From NCBI GenBank assembly GCA_947258405.1, contig CAMYIE010000035.1, positions 1-32,093 on the forward strand: 32,093 nt of DNA, in the 5' to 3' direction. The DNA comes from an uncultured Eudoraea sp. (GTDB lineage: Bacteria; Bacteroidota; Bacteroidia; Flavobacteriales; Flavobacteriaceae). The notes beneath the pieces were generated by a model. That model was not told where the DNA came from and did no database searches. It worked only from the letters and a program-made list of their open reading frames with translations. The translations under genes and the position numbers were made by a program. Shown in pieces: positions 16,932 through 24,509 of this stretch (positions are counted from its first letter, which is position 1; each line of letters begins with the position of its first letter).

Positions 16932-17711
16932 ATGGCAACAAAGAAGGAAGTAACGGTCGAGGATAAACTAAGGGCACTATACGATTTACAGCTGATAGAT
17001 TCCAGAGTTGACGAGATCAGGAATGTACGCGGTGAGCTCCCCCTGGAAGTTCAGGACCTGGAAGACGAGGTTCTTGGATTGAAAACCCGGATCGATAAAC
17101 TGAAAACCGATGTTGAAACCGTCAATTACGAGATTAGTGCAAAGAAAAATCTAATTGATGAAGCGAAGGTTTTGATAAAAAAATATGCGGATCAGCAAAA
17201 AAATGTCCGTAACAGTCGCGAATTTAACTCCTTATCCAAGGAGGTTGAATTTCAGGAATTGGAAATTCAGCTTGCTGAAAAGAATATAAAAGAATTCAAG
17301 GTCCAGATCGAGCAGAAAAAAGAGGTTGTCTCTGAAACAAAAGAAAAACTCTCTGAGCGAGAAGCGCATCTAAAGCATAAAAAAAGTGAATTAGATGCAA
17401 TTCTGGCGGAAACTGAAAAGGAGGAAAAAGCTCTGCTTGAAAAATCTCATAAATACGAGAAGCAAATTGAAGAGCGATTGGTTAAGGCATATAAGCGTAT
17501 CCGCAACAATGTTAAAAATGGCCTTGCTGTGGTTGCGATTGAAAGAGGAGCTTCCGGTGGTTCATTTTTCACCATCCCACCACAGGTACAGGTGGAGATC
17601 GCCTCGCGCAAGAAGATCATAACAGATGAACACAGCGGTCGTATACTGGTAGATGCGGGCCTTGCAGAAGAAGAACAGGTGAAAATGAAAAAACTGTTCA
17701 ACAATATCTAA
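16932..17711 (+). CDS. Coiled-coil protein with degenerate C4 zinc ribbon (DUF164/CdsZ-like)
   Basis: The 259-residue protein is almost wholly a long antiparallel coiled coil (about residues 8-190, rich in K, E and L) followed by a short C-terminal globular part. In related proteins that part is a C4 zinc ribbon of the form C-x-x-C ... C-x-x-C-G-R-I-L. Here the surrounding residues are kept (I-P-P-Q at 215-218, K-K-I-I, G-R-I-L-V-D), but the four cysteines are replaced: S208, S211, D232 and S235. Metal binding at this site is therefore unlikely. The family has been linked to RNA/DNA-associated functions but its role is unsettled. The gene starts two bases after the Nif3-family stop, so they form an operon, and a clear terminator follows. 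Confidence 0.92.
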   Translation: MATKKEVTVEDKLRALYDLQLIDSRVDEIRNVRGELPLEVQDLEDEVLGLKTRIDKLKTDVETVNYEISAKKNLIDEAKVLIKKYADQQKNVRNSREFNSLSKEVEFQELEIQLAEKNIKEFKVQIEQKKEVVSETKEKLSEREAHLKHKKSELDAILAETEKEEKALLEKSHKYEKQIEERLVKAYKRIRNNVKNGLAVVAIERGASGGSFFTIPPQVQVEIASRKKIITDEHSGRILVDAGLAEEEQVKMKKLFNNI

Positions 17712-17734
17712 ACCGATTCTAAAATCTATCATAT

Positions 17735-17760
17735 AAACCACCTTTCCCGGTGGTTTTTTT
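17735..17760 (+). terminator. Intrinsic terminator of the Nif3-family operon
   Basis: AAACCACC (17735-17742) and GGTGGTTT (17749-17756) form an eight-base stem with a six-base loop and a run of seven T residues. Confidence 0.9.
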
Positions 17761-17767
17761 ATTTTTG
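17760..17767 (+). promoter_or_regulatory. Candidate -7 box for the DUF4174-like gene
   Basis: TATTTTTG is an exact TAnnTTTG match at the end of the terminator T run, 15 bases before the ATG at 17783. The T-rich context raises the chance of a fortuitous match. Confidence 0.35.
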
Positions 17768-17782
17768 GTATTTTCGCAGCAT

Positions 17783-18100
17783 ATGTGCAGAACCATAGCT
17801 TCATTAATAATCGTTCTCCTCTGTTGCAAAGCCTTTGAAGGATATACTAAAGCGGTACAGGAACGCGATGTCCTGGTTTATGTTCTGAGGAAGAACAAAG
17901 TATTCGACCTCGATGGCCTGATCGTTAACTGGACTGGAAAGACGGTCCCCTACTCTTCGTTTAAGGGTATTGTGCTTATCGGTAAGGATGGGAGCATCAA
18001 ACTAAAAAAGCCCTTTTTAGTATCTGCCAAGGAAATTTTTGATTTAATCGACAGTATGCCGATGAGGCGTGCCGAAATGAAAGACTCAGTAAAGGATTGA
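17783..18100 (+). CDS. Short DUF4174-like secreted protein
   Basis: The 105-residue protein has a signal peptide or anchor at residues 3-19 and a C-terminal block that matches DUF4174: V-L-I-G-K-D-G-S-I-K-L, then S-A-K-E-I-F-D-L-I-D-S-M-P-M-R-R-A-E-M. DUF4174 resembles a thioredoxin-like fold, but the first strand and helix of that fold (usually a L-L-x-F-A-P segment) are absent, and the signal peptide runs almost directly into the E-R-D-V-L-V-Y strand. The protein may be a naturally shortened form. A GTG start at 17750 would lie inside the terminator, so the ATG at 17783 is chosen. Its last 15 bases overlap the 3' end of kmo, which is transcribed toward it. Function unknown. Confidence 0.75.
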   Translation: MCRTIASLIIVLLCCKAFEGYTKAVQERDVLVYVLRKNKVFDLDGLIVNWTGKTVPYSSFKGIVLIGKDGSIKLKKPFLVSAKEIFDLIDSMPMRRAEMKDSVKD

Positions 18101-19456
18101 GTTCTTTTCCTCTTCGGCCAGCAGCTCAAGGATTTTCAGTTCTATTTCTTCGGAATCCCAAAGGTCTTCAATCCGGGGGTGTTTCATGATCTCCTTCATG
18201 ATCTTTTCCTGTGCATCACCGATTAACAGTGCTTCGGAATAAGGTCTGTCTGAGAAGGTAACTCTCCAATAGGCAGGGATCCACTTTTCGGGATGTTTTT
18301 GCGCAAATCTTTTCTCGATTTTCTTTTGCAGTAAGAATCTGGGATCGGCCGTCTTGGCGCTCATTTCCATAAAATTTCTATAGCTCAATTCGGCGATGGC
18401 ATCCGCATTGGGTTTTCGTAATTCCTGGTACTGTTCAAATATTTGCTCCCAATCAGCACCATATTGTTCTAAAAGCTGATTGAGTTCATAAATGTCTTCG
18501 AAGCCGGCATTCATCCCCTGACCATAGAAGGGTACAACAGCATGGGCTGCATCACCTACAAGAGCGACCTTATCCCAATAAGTCCACGGATAGCACTTCA
18601 TGGTCACCAGGGCACTGGTAGGATTATTAAAAAAATCCTGGCTGAGATTTTCGATCTCAGCACTCACGTTTGGAAAATAGGTGTTGAAAAAGTCAATAGT
18701 ATCCTGTTTGGTCCTGATCTTTTGGAAAGAGACATCCCCTTCGAAAGGGAGAAATAGGGTACAGGTAAAACTTCCGTCCAAATTTGGCATGGCTATGAAC
18801 ATAAAACGTCCCCTCGGCCAGATATGAAAGGAGTTCTTATCGAACTTATGAGTACCATCTTCATTTGCCGGAATAGTCAGTTCCTTATATCCTACATCTA
18901 TAAAATCCTGAGAATAATCAAAACGGGAGCGTCTTTGCATTTTATGCCTGATCCTGGAAAAAGCACCATCGCAACCAAATACTATATCGAACTGATATTC
19001 TTGCCATTCCCCTTTTTCGGTCTCCCCTGTAAATAATTTGGCTTCCGGCAGACTGATATCCCAGACTTTTTCCTCAAACCTGAATTTGGCCCCTTCCTTT
19101 TCAGCGAGGTCGATCATTTTCCGATTCAGCACACCGCGGGATATTGACCAGATTGCCTGTCCCTCCTTACCATACTGCTGGAAATACATGGGTTTTCCTT
19201 TCACATGTAGTGCCCGCTTATAGAGGGGGATCGCCAGTTGCTTTACCTGATCTTCAATTTCCACATGTCTTAAGGCCTTCCACCCCCTGTCGCTCATAGC
19301 CAGGTTAATGGATCTTCCGGAAAATTGAACCGTCCTGATATCGGGCCTCCTGTCGAATACTGTTACCTGATGTCCGTGTTTACGCAGATAAATAGCGAGT
19401 AAAGAGCCTACTAAACCTGAGCCGACAATGGCAATGTTTTTAATGATTTGTGTCAT
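18086..19456 (-). CDS. kmo: Kynurenine 3-monooxygenase
   Basis: This FAD-dependent enzyme hydroxylates L-kynurenine to 3-hydroxykynurenine with NADPH and oxygen, a step of tryptophan breakdown and, in some bacteria, of de novo NAD synthesis. The 456-residue protein has the N-terminal FAD motif G-S-G-L-V-G at 12-17, an S-G-R-S-I-N-L-A segment at about 46-53 typical of KMO, the second FAD motif G-D-A-A-H-A at 301-306, and Y-G-Q-G-M-N at 311-316. The C-terminal ~100 residues form the usual helical extension. kynU lies about 3.2 kb upstream on the same strand but not in the same operon. The start ATG at 19456 directly precedes the FAD motif. The 3' end overlaps the DUF4174-like gene by 15 bases. 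Confidence 0.97.
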   Translation of the reverse strand: MTQIIKNIAIVGSGLVGSLLAIYLRKHGHQVTVFDRRPDIRTVQFSGRSINLAMSDRGWKALRHVEIEDQVKQLAIPLYKRALHVKGKPMYFQQYGKEGQAIWSISRGVLNRKMIDLAEKEGAKFRFEEKVWDISLPEAKLFTGETEKGEWQEYQFDIVFGCDGAFSRIRHKMQRRSRFDYSQDFIDVGYKELTIPANEDGTHKFDKNSFHIWPRGRFMFIAMPNLDGSFTCTLFLPFEGDVSFQKIRTKQDTIDFFNTYFPNVSAEIENLSQDFFNNPTSALVTMKCYPWTYWDKVALVGDAAHAVVPFYGQGMNAGFEDIYELNQLLEQYGADWEQIFEQYQELRKPNADAIAELSYRNFMEMSAKTADPRFLLQKKIEKRFAQKHPEKWIPAYWRVTFSDRPYSEALLIGDAQEKIMKEIMKHPRIEDLWDSEEIELKILELLAEEEKNSILY

Positions 19457-19649
19457 GAGGCGGCACTTAGGCCTTGAGGATTCTCATATAAAGGTAATAA
19501 AATTAGGACATTGTGAATTTATGACACAACGGAAGTCCTAGAAATCAATCTCTCGCTTTTTAGTTGAAATTTAACGGCCGGGGGAAGATCCTTATCTGGA
19601 TCCTAAACGTATATATTTTTTTCCGCTTCGGCGTCTATATATATCCACG

Positions 19650-19682
19650 AGTCCTTCCCATTAAATTGGAGAAGGACTTTTT
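19650..19682 (+). terminator. Plus-strand intrinsic terminator with no assigned gene
   Basis: AGTCCTTC (19650-19657) and GAAGGACT (19671-19678) form a perfect 8-base stem, extended by an inner CC/GG pair around an A/T loop, followed by TTTTTATTTTA on the plus strand. The minus strand has no T run after the hairpin, so it does not look like the clpP terminator. Both neighbouring genes are on the minus strand. The upstream part of the 246-base gap also holds GATCC-ttatct-GGATC (about 19588-19603) and A/T repeats around 19611-19643. Confidence 0.6.
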
Positions 19683-19702
19683 ATTTTATCGATTAGGATT
19701 CC

Positions 19703-20251
19703 CTAGGAGATTATATCATCTACGATGCCGTACGCTACTGATTCTTCTGCACTCATCCAGTAATCACGATTGAAATCTTTCATGATCTTCTCCTTGGATT
19801 GACCACAGTTTTTGGCGAGTATATCTGCCCCAAGCTCTCTTGTTTTAAGAATCTCTTTGGCCTGTATCTCGATGTTGGAAGCCTGACCCCTTGCACCACC
19901 ACTCGGTTGATGGATCATGACTCTGGCATGAGGTTGGATAAAACGGCGCCCTTTTTTACCTACAGACAGCAGAATTGAGCCCATCGAAGCGGCTAAACCC
20001 GTACAAATGGTAGAAACCGGACTTTTAAGTGAAGTAATGGTATCGTATATCGCAAAACCGGAAGTAACATAACCCCCGGGGCTGTTGATATATAATTGGA
20101 TTTCTTTGTTATTCTGCAAATCCAGATATAGCAAGCGATCAATAACATGTTTCGCCGAATCGTCATCTACCATACCCCATAGAAAGACCTTTCGCTCTTC
20201 CAGCATTTTCTCATCGATCGTTTCCTGTACTTTGCTCTTTTTTGCACTCAT
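19703..20251 (-). CDS. clpP: ATP-dependent Clp protease proteolytic subunit
   Basis: ClpP forms the tetradecameric serine-protease chamber that degrades proteins unfolded by ClpX, ClpA or ClpC. The 182-residue protein has the full catalytic triad: S89 in A-A-S-M-G, H114 in M-I-H-Q-P and D163 in N-R-D-Y-W, plus I-N-S-P-G-G at 55-60. It lacks a long propeptide. The frame extends upstream to a TTG at 20275, but that codon lies inside the predicted -7 box (20273-20280), so the ATG at 20249-20251 is chosen. It stands alone: there is no clpX or tig beside it, unlike the common clpP-clpX arrangement, so it may be a second, separately regulated ClpP. Confidence 0.95.
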   Translation of the reverse strand: MSAKKSKVQETIDEKMLEERKVFLWGMVDDDSAKHVIDRLLYLDLQNNKEIQLYINSPGGYVTSGFAIYDTITSLKSPVSTICTGLAASMGSILLSVGKKGRRFIQPHARVMIHQPSGGARGQASNIEIQAKEILKTRELGADILAKNCGQSKEKIMKDFNRDYWMSAEESVAYGIVDDIIS

Positions 20252-20272
20252 AGATTGATTTCTGTTTGTTGT

Positions 20273-20280
20273 CAAAATTA
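20273..20280 (-). promoter_or_regulatory. Candidate -7 box for clpP
   Basis: TAATTTTG on the minus strand is an exact TAnnTTTG match with 21 bases between it and the chosen clpP ATG. A clear TTTG -33 is missing. Confidence 0.45.
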
Positions 20281-20337
20281 ATCATTTTATTCCATTAGAA
20301 AAGCCTCACTTTTAAGTCTGAACCTTTTAAAAGGCAT

Positions 20338-20345
20338 TATATTTG
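20338..20345 (+). promoter_or_regulatory. Candidate -7 box for the 20357 lipoprotein
   Basis: TATATTTG is an exact TAnnTTTG match 11 bases before the first ATG (14 before the second). The -33 region has only a poor match. Confidence 0.4.
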
Positions 20346-20356
20346 ACAAAAACCAT

Positions 20357-21031
20357 ATGATGAAGAAATTCCTGTTCCCGATAGTTGCGATCCTAATCTT
20401 TTTTTCGTGTAAAACCGAGAAAAATAAGGCTCAAGAAAAGGAGAAAGAACCAATTTCCATTCTGGACAAAATTGCCCTGGCGCACGGATACGATAAATGG
20501 AAAAACGTGAGTGAACTCGATTTTACTTTCAATGTAGATAGGGATACTTCGCATATGGAAAGAACCTGGAGATGGAAAGTTTCCACAGGCGAGGTGGTCA
20601 ACTTTTCGCAAAAGGATACCATAAGATATCTTCGGACAGCGGTAGACAGCATATCACTTAGGGCAGATGCTGGCTTTACCAACGACAGATACTGGCTCCT
20701 GGCCCCATTTAATCTGGTCTGGGATAGGGACAATTTTAGTTACAGCCACGAAGCTGAAGCCTCTGCACCTATCAGCAAAGAGCCCATGCAGAAACTTACT
20801 ATTGTATACGGTAATGAAGGTGGCTATACCCCTGGTGATGCTTACGATTTCTATTATGCAGATGATTATTTAATCCGTGAATGGGTATTTAGGAAATCGA
20901 ACCAGCCCGAAGCTAGCCTTACGACTACCTGGGAAGAATATCAGAATGTAGGCGGATTAAAGCTTGCCACCTCCCATAAAGTAGAGGATAATTCATGGCG
21001 CTTATACTTTAGCGATATCGAGGTGCATTGA
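20357..21031 (+). CDS. Lipoprotein of unknown function
   Basis: The 224-residue protein has a lipoprotein signal peptide with F-F-S-C (Cys18) and a highly charged linker (Lys/Glu, about 20-32), so it is probably anchored in the inner or outer membrane facing the periplasm. The rest is rich in aromatic and beta-type strands (A-H-G-Y-D-K-W, then R-T-W-R-W, and Y-D-F-Y-Y-A-D-D-Y-L-I-R-E-W). The run of strands ending in L-Y-F-S-D-I is reminiscent of LolA/LppX-like beta half-barrels, which carry lipid or lipoprotein cargo, but I cannot assign a family. Two ATG codons occur in tandem; the second (20360) is equally possible. It converges with the MFS gene ten bases away and has a candidate -7 box. 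Confidence 0.78.
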   Translation: MMKKFLFPIVAILIFFSCKTEKNKAQEKEKEPISILDKIALAHGYDKWKNVSELDFTFNVDRDTSHMERTWRWKVSTGEVVNFSQKDTIRYLRTAVDSISLRADAGFTNDRYWLLAPFNLVWDRDNFSYSHEAEASAPISKEPMQKLTIVYGNEGGYTPGDAYDFYYADDYLIREWVFRKSNQPEASLTTTWEEYQNVGGLKLATSHKVEDNSWRLYFSDIEVH

Positions 21032-21041
21032 TTCAGTAAAT

Positions 21042-22193
21042 CTATTGCGTCTTTTTCCTTCGCAATAATGTGGTGGCCAATAATACCACAACAGCACATG
21101 CCAGCAGGGCAATAAATGTGAGGTTCAGGGAAAACTTTTCTGCCATGAAACCAAGGATCACCGGACCCAATAAGAATCCGGAATAACCAGAACCAGCTAT
21201 AAAAGCCACCCCCTGGGAAGATTCTACCCCTTTTACATTACCGCCAATTCTAAACAACTCCGGTACAATTACGGAGAAGCCCAGTCCGGTAAGACCAAAT
21301 CCAATGATCGCCAGATTGGTCTGCGCGGTGAGTACAAGCATATATCCCAATATGGCTATAATAGAGCCTATAGCAACAATTTTAACGGAACCAATACGTG
21401 AACTAATGGCATCCCCAAGGAACCTCCCCACGGTCATCAGTGTTTGAAATCCCAGAAATCCTGCTCCCCATAATGCCTCAGGAGCTATACTAACCTCTTT
21501 TAGGAAAAGGCCACTCCAGTCTACTATAGCTCCTTCACTCCCCATTACGATGAAAGAAACAATGCCCAATAGAAGCAATGGTTTGAAATTCTTAAAACCA
21601 AAAGGTTCTTTTTCAATGGGGGCCGCAACAATTTTTTTATAGTTGCTGTGAAATAAAAGGTTTATTGCGAAAACCAGGATTACAGCGGTCGCCATATGAA
21701 GTGCCCTGTCGTTAAAAACAGGGATCAGAAAACTCCCTAATCCCGCCAATACACCGCCTAGACTAAAAAAGCCATGGGAAGCCGACATGAAATTCTTCTT
21801 ATCCTCTTTTTCGATCTCGGTAACCAGGGTATTCATGGAAATATCAGTAAAGCCATTGGTAGCACCGAAAAGGAACAAAGCGATAACAAGAGTTATAAAG
21901 CTAGGTGCGATAAGCGGGAATATCGCCGTCAGGCATATCAAAATGGCGCCTATCCATGTTGCTTTACCAACACCAAGGCGGTTTATAATACGAGATGCTA
22001 TTGGAAATATTGTAAATACCCCAAGGGAAAGAAAGAATATCGCAATTCCCAGTGTTGCCTTATTGATCCCAAGATCCTCTTTTACAAATGGTATGTATAT
22101 TGCCCAGGTTCCAAAAAGGATGTTCAGGCTTGCAAATACCCAGGCAGGGCCAAAATACCTTGGATTGGTAAGTATGAGTTTTAGAGATTTCAT
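21042..22193 (-). CDS. Major facilitator superfamily transporter
   Basis: The 383-residue protein has about twelve hydrophobic helices with the two-bundle MFS layout and a basic central loop (about residues 183-200). It resembles the YbjJ/FucP-like sugar-or-drug exporter branch: an early G-T-W-A-I-Y-I-P helix, then F-F-L-S-L-G-V-F and a cytoplasmic N-R-L-G-V-G-K loop. The substrate cannot be predicted. A GTG at 22217 would lengthen the protein by eight residues, but it overlaps the last base of a -7 box, so the ATG at 22193 is preferred. The gene follows VOC and kynU on the same strand and may be co-transcribed as well as having its own promoter, so transport of a tryptophan metabolite is possible but only inferred. 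Confidence 0.9.
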   Translation of the reverse strand: MKSLKLILTNPRYFGPAWVFASLNILFGTWAIYIPFVKEDLGINKATLGIAIFFLSLGVFTIFPIASRIINRLGVGKATWIGAILICLTAIFPLIAPSFITLVIALFLFGATNGFTDISMNTLVTEIEKEDKKNFMSASHGFFSLGGVLAGLGSFLIPVFNDRALHMATAVILVFAINLLFHSNYKKIVAAPIEKEPFGFKNFKPLLLLGIVSFIVMGSEGAIVDWSGLFLKEVSIAPEALWGAGFLGFQTLMTVGRFLGDAISSRIGSVKIVAIGSIIAILGYMLVLTAQTNLAIIGFGLTGLGFSVIVPELFRIGGNVKGVESSQGVAFIAGSGYSGFLLGPVILGFMAEKFSLNLTFIALLACAVVVLLATTLLRRKKTQ

Positions 22194-22216
22194 TTCCAGC
22201 CACGTTCCAAAGGCCA

Positions 22217-22243
22217 CAAATATACAATCATTCGTGGTACAAA
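22217..22243 (-). promoter_or_regulatory. Candidate promoter for the MFS gene
   Basis: On the minus strand TTTG (22243-22240), a short 15-base spacer and TATATTTG (22224-22217) are seen, inside the last codons of the VOC gene. The -7 box is exact; the spacing is suboptimal. Confidence 0.4.
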
Positions 22244-22632
22244 GCGGTTACCTCCAAACGATTCCTATCTGGGTCCAGGGTTACGAATTCGTAGTAGCCA
22301 TCGCCTGTCTTTCGGGGACCATTGAGGATCTCAAATCCATCTTCCAGTAATTGACGTGCTTTTTCGTCTACCAGATCCGGGTGGGCTACCCCAAATGCAA
22401 GGTGTATGATACCTCGATGTTGTGCCTGTACCGTATCATTCTTATTGACCGGAATACCGGGCATTTCCATCAACTCCAGTCGTGCCCCTGATTCGAAGCT
22501 CAGAAAATAACTCCTAAAATTATTCCTTTTATTGACATATAGGTCGTTAGGGACAGCATCGAAATACTTTGTATAATATTCTTTCAGGAGTTCAAGTCTA
22601 TCGGTCCATATCGCTGCGTGCTCCAGTTTCAT
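22228..22632 (-). CDS. VOC-family (glyoxalase/dioxygenase-fold) protein
   Basis: The 134-residue protein has one vicinal-oxygen-chelate fold. The likely metal ligands are H5 (L-E-H-A-A), E53 (R-L-E-L-M), H77 (I-I-H-L-A-F) and E127 (R-L-E-V-T), the spacing seen in glyoxalase I and related enzymes. The reaction is unknown; methylglyoxal detoxification, an isomerisation or a ring-opening are all possible. It begins 25 bases after the kynU stop on the same strand, so it is very likely in the kynU transcript, which makes a role connected with tryptophan or aromatic metabolites conceivable but unproven. The MFS start follows 34 bases after its stop. Confidence 0.9.
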   Translation of the reverse strand: MKLEHAAIWTDRLELLKEYYTKYFDAVPNDLYVNKRNNFRSYFLSFESGARLELMEMPGIPVNKNDTVQAQHRGIIHLAFGVAHPDLVDEKARQLLEDGFEILNGPRKTGDGYYEFVTLDPDRNRLEVTALYHE

Positions 22633-22657
22633 TTAGATGAGTTGAAGGATTTCAGAA

Positions 22658-23923
22658 TTAAGAAATAATCCCATTTTTAAGGATTTGGCCAAAGCGGTAC
22701 ATATCCTCAAAACTGCAATAAAAGGGTGCTGGTGCCAATCGGATGACATTGGGTTCGCGCCAATCTACAATGACTCCTTCTTTCATCAGGTATTCAAAAA
22801 GCGATCGGCCTTCACCATGAAGCAATACAGATAATTGACATCCCCGGTCTGCGGGAGTGATGATCTCAAAATTACCTTTGACTTCCCGGCTCACTTCCTC
22901 CAGGATATACTCTAAATAGGCCGTGATTAGCTTACGCTTTTCTATTAATGCCTCCATGCCCACTTCTTCAAATAATTCAAGAGATGCAAGATAAGGTGCC
23001 AGTGAAAGGATCGGGGCATTGCTTATCTGCCAGGCATCTGCCGTGTCCATAGGTTCAAATTCGGGCTTCATCAAAAACCTGTTCTCTTTTTTGGTGCCCC
23101 ACCATCCTTCAAATCTCGGGATATCGGTTTTACCAAGATGTCTTTCGTGTACGAACACCCCAGACGCATTCCCTGGTCCGCTATTCATATATTTATAACT
23201 GCACCAGGCCGCAAAATCTACTCCCCATCGGTGAAGGTCTAAAAAAACATTACCGACAGCATGGGCCAGGTCCCAGCCCACAATTGCTCCTTTGGCCTGA
23301 GCAACGCTGGTGATCTTTTCCATATCGAAGACCTGACCATTGTAGTAATTCACACCCCCAATCAAAACCAGCGCCAGCTCCTCTCCTGCTTCTTCTATTT
23401 TGGCCAGAATATCTTCTGTCCTCCAATAATGCTCCCCCTTCCTTTTTTTAAGCTCAATAACGGCTGATGTGGGATCAAAACCGTGGAATTTAACCTGACT
23501 GTTGATCATATACTGATCAGAAGGAAAGGCTTTTTCCTCTACTAGGATCTTATATCGTTTTGTATCTGGCCTGTAAAACGAGACCATCATCAGATGCAGA
23601 TTGATCGTTAGAGTATTCATTACGGTGATCTCTTCAGGTTTAGCCCCTACAACACCCGCTAAAGGCTTCGCCAATCGCTCGTGATAATCCCACCAGGGTT
23701 TGTCTGCATAAAAATGGCCCTCTACGGCAAGATCTTTCCAATCGGTCATAATCTCATCGATAAAGACTTGGGAACGCTTTGGTTGTAATCCTAATGAATT
23801 CCCTGTAAAATATATTACAGGACGATTATTCACTTTAGGAAAATGAAATTCGTCACGATATTTACCCAGTGGATCCTGCTGGTCCAATTCGCGTGCAAAA
23901 GAGAGATGGTTTTGAAACTGCAT
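22658..23923 (-). CDS. kynU: Kynureninase
   Basis: This pyridoxal-phosphate enzyme cleaves kynurenine or 3-hydroxykynurenine to anthranilate or 3-hydroxyanthranilate plus alanine. The 421-residue protein has G-N-S-L-G near residues 41-45, the cofactor-interacting D218 in G-W-D-L-A-H-A, and the Schiff-base lysine K244 in C-S-Y-K-Y-M-N-S-G-P-G. Together with kmo this gives kynurenine to 3-hydroxyanthranilate; the dioxygenases that make kynurenine and open the 3-hydroxyanthranilate ring are not in this window. The downstream VOC gene begins 25 bases later. The GNAT gene lies 55 bases upstream on the same strand. Full length, start supported by the family N-terminus. Confidence 0.97.
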   Translation of the reverse strand: MQFQNHLSFARELDQQDPLGKYRDEFHFPKVNNRPVIYFTGNSLGLQPKRSQVFIDEIMTDWKDLAVEGHFYADKPWWDYHERLAKPLAGVVGAKPEEITVMNTLTINLHLMMVSFYRPDTKRYKILVEEKAFPSDQYMINSQVKFHGFDPTSAVIELKKRKGEHYWRTEDILAKIEEAGEELALVLIGGVNYYNGQVFDMEKITSVAQAKGAIVGWDLAHAVGNVFLDLHRWGVDFAAWCSYKYMNSGPGNASGVFVHERHLGKTDIPRFEGWWGTKKENRFLMKPEFEPMDTADAWQISNAPILSLAPYLASLELFEEVGMEALIEKRKLITAYLEYILEEVSREVKGNFEIITPADRGCQLSVLLHGEGRSLFEYLMKEGVIVDWREPNVIRLAPAPFYCSFEDMYRFGQILKNGIIS

Positions 23924-23978
23924 TCGGTAAGTTTCTTCAAAAATACGATATGGACTCTAATTCGACCCGAAATCCCGC

Positions 23979-24443
23979 TCAAGTTTTTCTCCGGCGCATT
24001 TCGATGATATGCTTTTTAAACCCTGCCTTTTCATATGCCTTTATGGCGGGAATGTTCTCATGGTATACAGTAAGCCTGAGTTCCGAAAGCCCTCTTTGTA
24101 AAGCCCAGCTTGTAAGCGATTCGATAATCATGATATTAATCCCTTTACCCCTGAATTCCGGTACGGTGTACATAAAGCCCAGATAGGCGTATTTATCATG
24201 ATCCAGATAGCTCCTGGCCTTTTTAGATCGGGCATAACCCGAACTTACAATCCTGCCTCCCTGTTCCGCTACCATAACGGCTACGCCATCGTCATTGATA
24301 AACGATTGGAGATCATAATAATGGACAGGATCTTCACGAATACATTCATCAAAAGGTCTTTCGGCTTTTATCAGTTCCTTCTCAAAGTCAAGGAGTGTTT
24401 CCAAATCGTCTGGGGTAGCCTCCCTGATGCGAATATCATCCAT
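23979..24443 (-). CDS. GNAT-family N-acetyltransferase
   Basis: This 154-residue protein has the GNAT fold: N-terminal I-R-E-A-T-P-D-D, a central strand ending in L-G-F-M-Y-T-V, and the acetyl-CoA pyrophosphate loop F-R-G-K-G (97-101). C-terminal strands contain L-R-L-T-V-Y-x-E-N and A-Y-E-K-A-G-F. Acetyl acceptor unknown. It is upstream of kynU on the same strand with a 55-base gap and could be co-transcribed. It is divergent from the O-methyltransferase at 24510; a TTTTG with a TACCTTAG box lies in that gap on the minus strand but the match is poor. Confidence 0.92.
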   Translation of the reverse strand: MDDIRIREATPDDLETLLDFEKELIKAERPFDECIREDPVHYYDLQSFINDDGVAVMVAEQGGRIVSSGYARSKKARSYLDHDKYAYLGFMYTVPEFRGKGINIMIIESLTSWALQRGLSELRLTVYHENIPAIKAYEKAGFKKHIIEMRRRKT

Positions 24444-24509
24444 AATACTAAGGAAATAATATGTTCTAAGGTAGTGCTTTAATCATTATTTTTAAGCAAA
24501 ATTTCCTTA

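Noticed and set aside
19564-19773. A 69-codon plus-strand frame over the orphan terminator
   Set aside because: It crosses the terminator and runs into clpP on the opposite strand; no protein features.
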